A stretch of DNA of 6,431 nt from Planctomycetota bacterium (GTDB lineage: Bacteria > Planctomycetota > DG-23 > SLPQ01). The translations under genes were made by a program, and so were the position numbers. Of the stretch, positions 1 through 6,015 are shown piece by piece. The notes beneath the pieces were generated by a model, which saw nothing but the letters and a program-made list of their open reading frames with translations, was not told the origin of the DNA and made no database searches. The DNA is taken from assembly GCA_021160625.1 (NCBI GenBank), contig JAGHCE010000169.1:1-6431 (forward strand). The letters are read 5' to 3'. Position 1 is the first letter of the stretch. Every line of letters begins with the position of its first letter.

Positions 1-1160
1 AGGATGAATCGGGCATCATCTACTGCATCCGGCGCGCCGACGTTGACACGCTCTGCTCCCAGCTTGCCTCCAGAGGCCACAAGGCCCTGCCGTACCACGC
101 CGGTCTCGACGCCGACTCTCGCAAGCGCAACCAGGACGCCTTCATCGCCGAAAAGGCCGACGTCATCGTTGCCACCGTCGCCTTCGGTATGGGTATCGAC
201 AAGTCGAACGTCCGCTACGTCATTCACACCGGGATGCCCAAGTCCCTGGAGCACTACCAGCAGGAAAGCGGCCGCGCGGGCCGCGACGGGCTCGAGGCCG
301 AATGCTGCCTCTTCTATTCGGGCGGGGACTACGGCGTCTGGAAGAGCATACTCGACGACTCCGACCCCGAGGCCGCACGGGCCGCCCTTGCCAAGCTCGG
401 GGAGATGTACGGCTACTCGACGGGCGTTACGTGCAGGCACAGGGCAATTCTGGACTACTTCGGCCAGGAATACGAGAAGGCCGACTGCGGCGCCTGCGAC
501 GTGTGTCTCGGGGAGTTGCAGTGTGCCCACGAGCCGCTTGAGCAGGCGCAGAAGATACTCTCCTGCGTCGTGCGCCTTGATGAGCGTTTCGGCGCCGACT
601 ACACGGCGGCCGTCCTTGTGGGATCGAAGGAGCAGCGGATTTTGGACAATCGCCACGACGCCCTGAGCACCTACGCCCTGCTGTCGGATCTGTCGAAGAG
701 AGCCGTGCGGGACTGGATTGAGCAGCTTGTCGGCCAGGACTGCCTACGCAAGAGCGGTGAATACAACGTGCTGGAGGTAACCGAAAAGGGCTGGCGGGTT
801 CTAAGGGGCGAGGAGGCGCCGGTCCTGCTGAAGCCCGTCAAGAAACCGCCGGCCGCGCGCCGCCGGGCGGCGGGTAAGAGCCCCGATGTGTCCTGGGAAG
901 GTGTGGACAGGGACCTTTTCGCACGCCTCAGGGAGCTGCGAAAGGCGCTTGCCGGCCAAAAGCACGTCCCAGCGTATGTTGTGTTCGGCGACCGGTCGCT
1001 TCGGGAGATGGCCGCCGGGAAACCCGCCACGCTTGAGGAGTTCCTCGACATCAGGGGCGTCGGCGAGAAAAAATGCCGCAAGTACGGCCCTGCGTTTCTT
1101 GACGTCATAAACGGCCGGACGAGCGTCGTCGGAGAAGTTGAAGGGACTGGAGACGTCTGA
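1..1160 (+). CDS. recQ: ATP-dependent DNA helicase RecQ (5'-truncated by window edge)
   Basis: This is a superfamily 2 3'-5' DNA helicase that acts in recombination and replication-fork repair in the cytoplasm. The reading frame is open from the window edge (first full codon at 3) to a TGA at 1158-1160, giving 385 visible residues. They begin at helicase motif IV (SGIIYC, residues 3-8), followed by motif V (VATVAFGMGIDKSNV, about 55-69) and motif VI (QQESGRAGRDG, 86-96). A zinc-binding module follows with Cys144, Cys162, Cys165 and Cys168 (C-x17-C-x2-C-x2-C), then an RQC winged-helix domain (about 173-268), a basic Ala/Arg/Lys linker (277-292) and a single HRDC domain (about 298-372). Order and spacing match E. 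coli RecQ, so roughly 235 N-terminal residues carrying motifs 0-III lie outside the window. All visible key residues are intact and nothing suggests a pseudogene. It is followed by a 291-bp gap and does not appear to be operonic with the next gene. The family call is secure. Confidence 0.97.
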   Translation, partial: DESGIIYCIRRADVDTLCSQLASRGHKALPYHAGLDADSRKRNQDAFIAEKADVIVATVAFGMGIDKSNVRYVIHTGMPKSLEHYQQESGRAGRDGLEAECCLFYSGGDYGVWKSILDDSDPEAARAALAKLGEMYGYSTGVTCRHRAILDYFGQEYEKADCGACDVCLGELQCAHEPLEQAQKILSCVVRLDERFGADYTAAVLVGSKEQRILDNRHDALSTYALLSDLSKRAVRDWIEQLVGQDCLRKSGEYNVLEVTEKGWRVLRGEEAPVLLKPVKKPPAARRRAAGKSPDVSWEGVDRDLFARLRELRKALAGQKHVPAYVVFGDRSLREMAAGKPATLEEFLDIRGVGEKKCRKYGPAFLDVINGRTSVVGEVEGTGDV

Positions 1161-1248
1161 CCTGAGGACTTTCGACAGCATTTATAACGCCGAAGGCGAA
1201 AATAGCCGAAATACCGAGTATGGAACCCGGCGGCTCCGGTAGGTATGC

Positions 1249-1277
1249 TTCCGGGCAAGTGGCTCTTATTGCCGGAA
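1249..1277 (+). other. Stem-loop with one bulged G (leader of the GAF-GGDEF gene)
   Basis: TTCCGGGCAA at 1249-1258 pairs with TTGCCGGAA at 1269-1277. This gives nine base pairs interrupted by one bulged G, with a 10-nt loop. No U-run follows, so it is not an obvious intrinsic terminator for recQ. It may be part of a structured leader; its function is unknown. Confidence 0.35.
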
Positions 1278-1373
1278 ACGCCCCCGGAAATGGCCGCAAT
1301 GGCGTAATTGTCCCAAGGAATGTGTTCAGCAACGTAGGCACGGCTTGCCACGCCCTCGGAAGGCCGGTGGATT

Positions 1374-1394
1374 GCCACGCGCAGCGCGCGTGGC
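1374..1394 (+). repeat. Perfect 9-bp GC-rich inverted repeat (hairpin)
   Basis: GCCACGCGC (1374-1382) and GCGCGTGGC (1386-1394) are perfect inverted repeats around a 3-nt AGC loop. The hairpin is followed by CCCCCATAG rather than a T-run, so it lacks the signature of an intrinsic terminator. It resembles the short palindromic elements scattered through intergenic DNA in some bacteria, but only one copy is visible here, so calling it a dispersed repeat is a guess. Confidence 0.5.
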
Positions 1395-1407
1395 CCCCAT
1401 AGCAGAA

Positions 1408-1424
1408 GGGGGTCGAAGACCCCC
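1408..1424 (+). promoter_or_regulatory. Perfect 7-bp hairpin just upstream of the GAF-GGDEF ribosome binding site
   Basis: GGGGGTC (1408-1414) pairs perfectly with GACCCCC (1418-1424) across a GAA loop. It ends 17 nt before the GGAGAGG Shine-Dalgarno (1442-1448) and 27 nt before the ATG. The G-run 1408-1412 can alternatively pair with the C-run 1394-1398, which is shared with the base of the preceding hairpin, so the two folds are mutually exclusive. A role in controlling translation of the downstream gene is possible but is inference only. Confidence 0.35.
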
Positions 1425-1451
1425 AGCGCGGTAGGAAAACTGGAGAGGCTT

Positions 1452-2510
1452 ATGCCGCTTGATCCTGGCAATGCCTGGTGCACAAGGCTGGCGTCGGTGG
1501 CCGAATGCGTCGCAAATGCGGCCCATGCTGAAGAGGGGCTTCGTGCGGTCGCGACGGCGGCGTGGCAAATTTTCAAGGCGCAGACGGTGGCGATCGTCCT
1601 TCTGGACGAATCGCAGGAAAACGTCCGCATCAAGCTTTCGAGAGGCCTGAGCGCAAGATTCGTCGACAGGTTCGAGGGACCGCTGGGATCGGGCCTTCTG
1701 GCGGAGGTCATCCTTGGGGGGATGCCGCTGTCTATTCCGGATCGCGAGGCTCACGTGAAGGCTTGCGAAGAGGTAAGGCTCGAGCACGACTTCGGCAGCG
1801 CGATCGCAGTGGGGATTGCGATCAACCGCAGGCCGCTGGGATGCCTGTACTGCGACCATAGGGAGCCTGGCCACTTCGGTGGAAATGACTTAGTGCTTCT
1901 GGAGTCCCTGGGACACCTCGCGGCGCTTGCCATCGAGAAGGCCAGGATGCAGGATGACCTTGCACGGCTGGCGATCGAGGACTCCGTTACGGGCCTGAAT
2001 ACGTACGGCTATTTCTACAGACGCCTGTCGCAGGAGATTGCCAGGGCCCTGCGGTACGAGGACAGCGTCGGCGTGCTGCTGCTGGAGCTGATGAACCTGC
2101 GCTACGTTCGGGACGTTTTCGGCAACGAGGGGACACTGGCCGTAATGCGGGATATGGCGCAGGCTATCCAGGAAAACACGCGGGGGGTTGATTTCGCGAC
2201 GCGCTCGCGGGCAAACCAGGCGATGATCTGCCTAGTGCGTCCCCGGGAGGGCGGCCTCGAGATCGCCGCCGAGCGCATCCTCAAAGTGGCCTTGAGCCGC
2301 CCGGCCGTCTACCCGGTCGACGCCGACTCACCAGGCGGCGAGGGCCAGAGCGATGAGACGACGGCGTGTGTGAATCTTCAGATATGCGCGGCCGGCGCAC
2401 TGGCCCCCCAACACGGCAGCGACGCCGCAAGCATAATTCCAAACGTCCAAAAGGCGCTCCGGGTCGCCAGGCGCCTCGGTTCCGGCCACTTCGTAATGGC
2501 CCAGGACTAA
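1452..2510 (+). CDS. GAF domain protein with degenerate GGDEF domain
   Basis: A 352-residue cytoplasmic protein with no signal peptide or membrane segment. Residues about 20-165 look like a GAF sensor domain (patterns VAIVLLDE and GSAIAVGIAINRRPLGCLYCD). A short helical linker (163-176) leads into a GGDEF-type fold (about 177-350), recognisable from DSVTGLNTYGYFYRRL at 177-192, RALRYEDSVGVLLLELMNL at 198-216, and a closing ALRVARRLGSGHFVM at 335-349. The catalytic signature is gone: where diguanylate cyclases have R-Y-GGDEF this protein reads RSRANQAM (251-258), and the metal-binding DxD-N-F segment reads ELMNL (212-216). Diguanylate cyclase activity is therefore unlikely. It may act as a GAF sensor, dimerisation or partner-binding module, perhaps in c-di-GMP or other signalling. 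The ATG is chosen because GGAGAGG (1442-1448) lies just upstream, although the 3-nt spacing is short. It stands alone, convergent with the sulfatase. Fold assignment is good; biological role is unknown. Confidence 0.85.
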   Translation: MPLDPGNAWCTRLASVAECVANAAHAEEGLRAVATAAWQIFKAQTVAIVLLDESQENVRIKLSRGLSARFVDRFEGPLGSGLLAEVILGGMPLSIPDREAHVKACEEVRLEHDFGSAIAVGIAINRRPLGCLYCDHREPGHFGGNDLVLLESLGHLAALAIEKARMQDDLARLAIEDSVTGLNTYGYFYRRLSQEIARALRYEDSVGVLLLELMNLRYVRDVFGNEGTLAVMRDMAQAIQENTRGVDFATRSRANQAMICLVRPREGGLEIAAERILKVALSRPAVYPVDADSPGGEGQSDETTACVNLQICAAGALAPQHGSDAASIIPNVQKALRVARRLGSGHFVMAQD

Positions 2511-2618
2511 GCAGGCGGCATCCAGGCCGACTCGTGGGCAAAGCGTGCCCCCTTTGACCGACCCTCAAAGCGGCGTCAAGCGCTCCGGCCGAGATTCGGC
2601 TCACGTCGGCGGGCGCCC
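2511..2618. terminator. Convergent intergenic gap with three small hairpins (possible bidirectional terminator)
   Basis: The plus-strand GAF-GGDEF gene and minus-strand sulfatase end toward each other here. Three stems are visible: GGGCA/TGCCC at 2536-2550 (5-nt loop), CTTTGA/TCAAAG at 2552-2570 (7-nt loop), and GCCGA/TCGGC at 2588-2600 (3-nt loop). None is followed by a clear U-run on either strand, so the terminator call rests mainly on position between convergent genes. Confidence 0.25.
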
Positions 2619-3905
2619 CTAAGACGGGTCCACCTCGTCGAGGGAGTTCGTGCGGCCGCCTTCAACAAGCGGCACGGGGCCGGCAACGATCGGGTCATCC
2701 GTGCGCTGCATCCAGTCGTCGAGCCGACGACGCATATCTTCCAGGACCGGTATGGAGCGCTCCTCGCCGGCGATGTTGTGGGCCTCGTTGGGATCAAAGA
2801 GAAGGTCGAAGAGATATTCCTCAGCGACGGGCCGGTCGCCCCAGCCGTTCTCAATCCACAGGGTCTTCGAAGGGCTGCGATCTATGTTCGAGAGCACGGG
2901 CCGGTCGCGGTCGCCGAAGCGGCGGATATACTTCCAGCGCCGGGTGCGTACGGCGCGCTTGGGCTCGTAGGCGGCGTGGTAGGTTACCTCGGAGTAGACC
3001 TCGTCGTTTATCTCGTCGGCCTCACCGCGAACCAGCGGCATCATCGACGTGCCCTGCAGCCAAGCGGGCCTGTCGATACCGAGGAATTCGCACAGGGTCG
3101 GGAAGACATCGACCTGGCTGACCATCGCGTCAATCACCCTGCCGCCGGAAAAGCCGCCGGGCCCCCGCATCATAAGCATCACCCCCGTCCCGTGGTCGGT
3201 GAGCGTGCACTTCATACCGGGAAAGGCTATGCCGTGGTCGGTGGTGCTGATGACGAGGGTATCATCGGCAAGGCCGGCGGCCTCAAGCGCATCCAGGACG
3301 CGGCCGACGGCCTCGTCATATATCAGCGCCGAGCGGACAAAGCCCGCCATATCGTGCCGGGTTTCGGGCGTGTCCACAACAGGCGCAGGCGGCCGGATGT
3401 AACGCCCCTGGGCCTTCGGCACGTTGGAAGGAAACTCCCGGTGGGTTTCGATAAAACCAACGGAGAGGAAAAACGGCTTCTCGTGCTTTCGCCGGAGGAA
3501 TTTCACCGCCTCAGGAGTAACGACAGCGGCGGTCCTGTTTTCCGTGGTGATAATCTCGTCGTAGCCGATGCGCTGTGCGTCGTCGTCGGGCGCAATATGC
3601 TGAACGCCGATGAGGGTCGAGCGGTAGCCCGCATCGCGGAGAGTGTGGACGATATGCTGCTTGTAGTCGGCAAGACCCCAGCCTCGGTGTGCCAGGCCGA
3701 GCATTCCCGCCGAGTGCGCGCACTGGCCGGTGAGTAGCGCCGCTCGGCTGGGGCTGCAGGTGGGCGCCGCCGAGAAGGCCTGCCGGAAGAGCACCCCGGC
3801 CTCGGCGATACGCTGAAAGTTGGGTGTCTCCACGGCGTAGCCGTAAGGCTGTATGTAGCGGCCGGTGTCGTGTGAGTGGATGTAGAGGATGTTGGGTCGA
3901 GCCAT
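2619..3905 (-). CDS. Sulfamidase-like (SGSH-type) family S1 sulfatase, no signal peptide
   Basis: A 428-residue type I sulfatase, expected to hydrolyse a sulfate ester or N-sulfate from a sugar using a formylglycine made from Cys50. The CSPSRAALLTG motif (50-60) is intact, so a formylglycine-generating or anaerobic sulfatase-maturating enzyme is needed from elsewhere in the genome. The overall pattern matches human sulfamidase better than arylsulfatase A: DHGIAFPGMK (223-232) aligns with its DNGIPFPSGR, PFFLSVGFIETHR (144-156) places His155 at the conserved active-site histidine, and the C-terminus keeps the DP-E--N-A ... LE-MR--L--W pattern. Two positions deviate: SHDTG (11-15) has His in place of the first Asp of the DD metal pair, and GVQH (100-103) has Val in place of the Lys of GKxH. 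The ATG at 3905 has AAAGGAA 8 nt upstream (3914-3920). The frame continues upstream but would overlap the opposite gene and adds no domain. The protein starts directly in the fold (MARPNILYIHSHD), so it is probably cytoplasmic. The exact substrate is unknown. Confidence 0.94.
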   Translation of the reverse strand: MARPNILYIHSHDTGRYIQPYGYAVETPNFQRIAEAGVLFRQAFSAAPTCSPSRAALLTGQCAHSAGMLGLAHRGWGLADYKQHIVHTLRDAGYRSTLIGVQHIAPDDDAQRIGYDEIITTENRTAAVVTPEAVKFLRRKHEKPFFLSVGFIETHREFPSNVPKAQGRYIRPPAPVVDTPETRHDMAGFVRSALIYDEAVGRVLDALEAAGLADDTLVISTTDHGIAFPGMKCTLTDHGTGVMLMMRGPGGFSGGRVIDAMVSQVDVFPTLCEFLGIDRPAWLQGTSMMPLVRGEADEINDEVYSEVTYHAAYEPKRAVRTRRWKYIRRFGDRDRPVLSNIDRSPSKTLWIENGWGDRPVAEEYLFDLLFDPNEAHNIAGEERSIPVLEDMRRRLDDWMQRTDDPIVAGPVPLVEGGRTNSLDEVDPS

Positions 3906-4002
3906 CAGTGCGGTTCCTTTCGAGGCAGAGCCTGCGTGCTTTTCCGGTTGGCCCCAGTCCGGCCGGCCGAGCGCCGTCCGGAAGCCGTTGACTGCGGCCT
4001 TG

Positions 4003-4030
4003 ATTATGCGCACGTTCTTACTAATGTAAA
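4003..4030 (-). promoter_or_regulatory. Sigma-70-like promoter for the sulfatase gene
   Basis: On the minus strand, TTTACA (plus coordinates 4025-4030) and CATAAT (4003-4008) each match the -35 and -10 consensus at five of six bases and are 16 nt apart. Transcription would start near 3996, giving a leader of about 90 nt before the ATG at 3905. This is a pattern match in one of the few AT-rich stretches here and has not been tested against background. Confidence 0.4.
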
Positions 4031-4075
4031 GTGAAAGGGTAATCGGCCTCGGCGCTGCCTGGAAGGTTCGCAAGC

Positions 4076-4091
4076 TTGGCACAAGTGTTGC
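4076..4091 (+). promoter_or_regulatory. Sigma-54-type (-24/-12) promoter candidate for the beta-helix operon
   Basis: TTGGCAC (4076-4082), five bases, then TTGC (4088-4091) fits the RpoN consensus TTGGCAC-N5-TTGC at every core base. The invariant GG and GC are exactly 10 bp apart. Transcription would start near 4103, only 11 nt before the GTG start, which would cut into the ribosome binding site (4097-4103). That tight geometry is the main argument against function. The segment also contains a short GGCA...TGCC inverted repeat that could explain part of the match. I see no enhancer-binding site, but these usually lie further upstream. Confidence 0.4.
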
Positions 4092-4096
4092 CTGAA

Positions 4097-4103
4097 AAGG
4101 GAG
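4097..4103 (+). promoter_or_regulatory. Ribosome binding site supporting a GTG start
   Basis: AAGGGAG at 4097-4103 lies 10 nt before GTG 4114. It decides the start of the beta-helix gene, because the residues that follow directly form a complete Sec signal peptide and the next in-frame ATG (codon 79) is far inside the fibronectin-like domain. Confidence 0.7.
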
Positions 4104-4113
4104 AAAGACAGCA

Positions 4114-6015
4114 GTGAAACACACGATACCGGTGCTCGTTCTCGTCGTGGCAGTCGTACTGGGGGGCAGCGGTGCTGTGGCCGCGCAGGCGGCCCGGCTG
4201 AGAGACCAGGTCGTACCCGGCCGGATTGAGGTCGTAGCGACACTGGTTTGCATCGGGCTTACCTGGCCGGTCGAGGGCGACGTCAACCGCAACGCGGCGG
4301 CGGTGGTGGAGTACCGGAAAAGCGCTGCGATACAATGGGAAAAGGCTATGCCGCTGTGGCGTATGTTCCCGCAGAAAGTAAACCGCGCAAACAACACAAT
4401 CGGCGGGCTGGAGGTCATAGACAAGAGCCTCATCAAGCCCGCAAACTCGTCGTACGCCGCGAACATCATCGAGGGCTACTCGAAGAATTACTTCGCCGGA
4501 TCGATCTTCAACCTGTCGCCTGGCACCACCTACGACGTTAGAGTCGCACTGGAAGACCCGGACGGCGGCGGCCAAACTATGACAATCCGGGTGAAGACCC
4601 GCAAGGCGCCGGTGGTGCCTGCCGAAGGGAACGTGATTGACGTGGCCGGCGGTGGGGACGCGCTAAAGGACGCGGTCAAGGCCGCAAAACCGGGCGACAT
4701 CTTCCTGGTGCACGCCGGCACGTACAACAGCGCCATTCTTATCGAGGCCTCCGGCACGCCCGAAAAGCCCATCGTCATCCGGGGCGCCGGAGACGGCGAG
4801 GTGGTGATCACCGGGCAAAACCAGTACAAGAGGAAAAACCCGAGGGCATGGTCCTGGGCCGACGACAGGGAGCGCGCCACCGACGCCTTCACGGTGCTGG
4901 GTTCCTACATCCATTTCGACAATCTCACCATCCGGGACGTCGTAATCGCAATGTACTTCGGCGGGCGGCCGACGTCGGACCTGTCGCTCAAGTCGGTCGG
5001 AATCGCGGTTACCCATTGCAAGACGCTTCATTGCTTTAACGGGCTCTTCGGCAAGGCGTCCGAGAGCTACTTCGCCGACAACCGCATCCGGGGGGACTGG
5101 CACGGCGGCAGCGAAGGCGACGGCTACACCGTTCACGGATACGGCAATGTCCTTTGCTACAACACGATTACCCATACGTCCAACGGCATCTCGCCCGAAT
5201 ATTCCCGCGACTGCGACTTCTACAACAATAACGTAATCTTCCACGGCACGGATCTCGTCGAGCTGGATAACGGCGGGGCGAATATGCGCATCTTCAACAA
5301 CCGGATGGCCACCACCGAGGCCAACGGCATCTCCTTTCAGCCCTACATCGGCGGCCCCGCCTACATCATTGGCAACCAGATAGTTGACGTGTATGAGAAC
5401 ATATTCAAGGACCGGCAGAAATCCTGCGGCGCCATCCTCCTCAACAATACCTTTGTGGCGCCCAGGTTCACGGCGCTCACCGAGCAGGTCTACGCCCGGA
5501 ACAACCTGTTCCTGACTACCCGCGCTATGAAGCCGTCAGCCGACCGCGTCAACGCCGTGGTGGCCTGCCACGGCGAAGACCTCCTGCGTTCACCGCAAAC
5601 CCTCGACCTCGATTATGACGGCTACAACGGCCCCGTAGGCATATACAAGCACAACTTCTACCTGGAACTGCCCCGAAAACCCGAAGCGCTCAGCCTCGAT
5701 GTACTGCGAAAGGAAACCGGCCTCGAGGCGCACGGCGTCGCCCTCAGGCTTGAAGACTGCTTCAAAACACCGCTCTACGACAAGGCCGCCGAAGAGCACC
5801 GCCACAACTGGGACGGCCTGCCTTTTCCCGATTTCACCCTGAAGCCCGGCGCCCCTGCCATCGACAAGGGAGTCGTCGTGCCCAATGTCATTGAAAACTA
5901 CCAGGGGCAGGCACCCGATCTTGGCGCACTGGAATCAGGCGCGCCGTTGCCGCACTGGGGGCCGCGCGGAAAACTACGCACAAGCCCGCAACGTTTACAG
6001 GAGGAAGACAAATGA
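4114..6015 (+). CDS. Secreted right-handed parallel beta-helix protein with N-terminal Fn3-like domain
   Basis: A 633-residue exported protein, GTG start. Residues 1-26 are a Sec signal peptide: Lys2, hydrophobic core about 5-17, and cleavage probably near AVAAQA. Residues about 36-165 form a fibronectin-III-like domain with the family marks CIGLTWP (46-52), GDVNRNA (55-61), YRK, LWR (81-83), AGSIFNLSPGTTYDVRVAL (128-146) and DPDGG. From about 172 a pectate-lyase-like right-handed beta-helix begins (DALKDAVKAAKPGDIFLVHAGTY, then PIVIRGAGDGEVVITG) and runs through Asn-rich coils to about 465, including ELDNGGANMRIFNNRM and IGGPAYIIGN. The tail FTLKPGAPAIDKG...PDLGALESG (574-609) is the 'choice-of-anchor Q' type ending often seen on such proteins. 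No transmembrane anchor follows. Such folds bind or cleave acidic polysaccharides, but I cannot identify catalytic residues or a lyase family, so enzymatic activity is unproven. It is divergent from the sulfatase and overlaps the next gene by 4 nt. Confidence 0.92.
   Translation: MKHTIPVLVLVVAVVLGGSGAVAAQAARLRDQVVPGRIEVVATLVCIGLTWPVEGDVNRNAAAVVEYRKSAAIQWEKAMPLWRMFPQKVNRANNTIGGLEVIDKSLIKPANSSYAANIIEGYSKNYFAGSIFNLSPGTTYDVRVALEDPDGGGQTMTIRVKTRKAPVVPAEGNVIDVAGGGDALKDAVKAAKPGDIFLVHAGTYNSAILIEASGTPEKPIVIRGAGDGEVVITGQNQYKRKNPRAWSWADDRERATDAFTVLGSYIHFDNLTIRDVVIAMYFGGRPTSDLSLKSVGIAVTHCKTLHCFNGLFGKASESYFADNRIRGDWHGGSEGDGYTVHGYGNVLCYNTITHTSNGISPEYSRDCDFYNNNVIFHGTDLVELDNGGANMRIFNNRMATTEANGISFQPYIGGPAYIIGNQIVDVYENIFKDRQKSCGAILLNNTFVAPRFTALTEQVYARNNLFLTTRAMKPSADRVNAVVACHGEDLLRSPQTLDLDYDGYNGPVGIYKHNFYLELPRKPEALSLDVLRKETGLEAHGVALRLEDCFKTPLYDKAAEEHRHNWDGLPFPDFTLKPGAPAIDKGVVVPNVIENYQGQAPDLGALESGAPLPHWGPRGKLRTSPQRLQEEDK

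Larger units (their letters stand above)
1161..1451. other. Hairpin-rich non-coding gap between recQ and the GAF-GGDEF gene
   Basis: No convincing coding sequence lies in these 291 bases. A 60-codon plus-strand frame (1220-1402) has no ribosome binding site and a composition unlike its neighbours. The stretch holds several inverted repeats: a small CGCC-GAA-GGCG hairpin (1188-1198), alternative short stems around 1211-1246 (TACCG 1212-1216 with CGGTA 1237-1241, or ATACC 1211-1215 with GGTAT 1242-1246), a 9-bp stem at 1249-1277, and two perfect hairpins at 1374-1394 and 1408-1424. A TATAAC at 1183-1188 could be a -10 box, but I see no matching -35 at normal spacing. The region probably includes the recQ 3' end and a long structured leader of the next gene. 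I compared it by eye with the c-di-GMP-I riboswitch core and see no match. In a GC-rich genome some of these stems will be chance. Confidence 0.5.

Noticed and set aside
4..666. 220-codon plus-strand frame overlapping recQ
   Set aside because: It is Ser/Thr/Pro/Arg-rich out-of-frame translation of RecQ; helicase motifs IV-VI and the zinc site lie in the other frame.
1220..1402. Small 60-codon frame in the recQ-GAF gap
   Set aside because: It has no ribosome binding site or recognisable motif, and it runs through the hairpin-forming sequence.
1161..1451. c-di-GMP riboswitch controlling the GAF-GGDEF gene
   Set aside because: The conserved GEMM core (GGCAAACC-like and tetraloop/receptor segments) is not visible; hairpins alone are not sufficient evidence.
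671..1711. Long open frame of 346 codons on the minus strand across recQ, the intergenic gap and the GAF gene
   Set aside because: It runs antisense to two clear genes, has low-complexity Arg/Ser/Pro composition typical of GC-rich shadow frames, and shows no domain.
2778..3737. 319-codon plus-strand frame opposite the sulfatase
   Set aside because: It is antisense to a protein with conserved sulfatase motifs across its whole length, and its translation shows no recognisable domain.
4000..4027. Sigma-70 promoter facing right (TTGATT, 16 nt, TAATGT)
   Set aside because: It has only four of six and three of six consensus matches; the same bases fit a much better leftward promoter.
3906..4469. 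N-terminal extension of the sulfatase frame upstream of 3905
   Set aside because: The extension overlaps the opposite-strand beta-helix gene, has no domain or signal peptide, and the ATG at 3905 has a well-spaced ribosome binding site directly before the fold.
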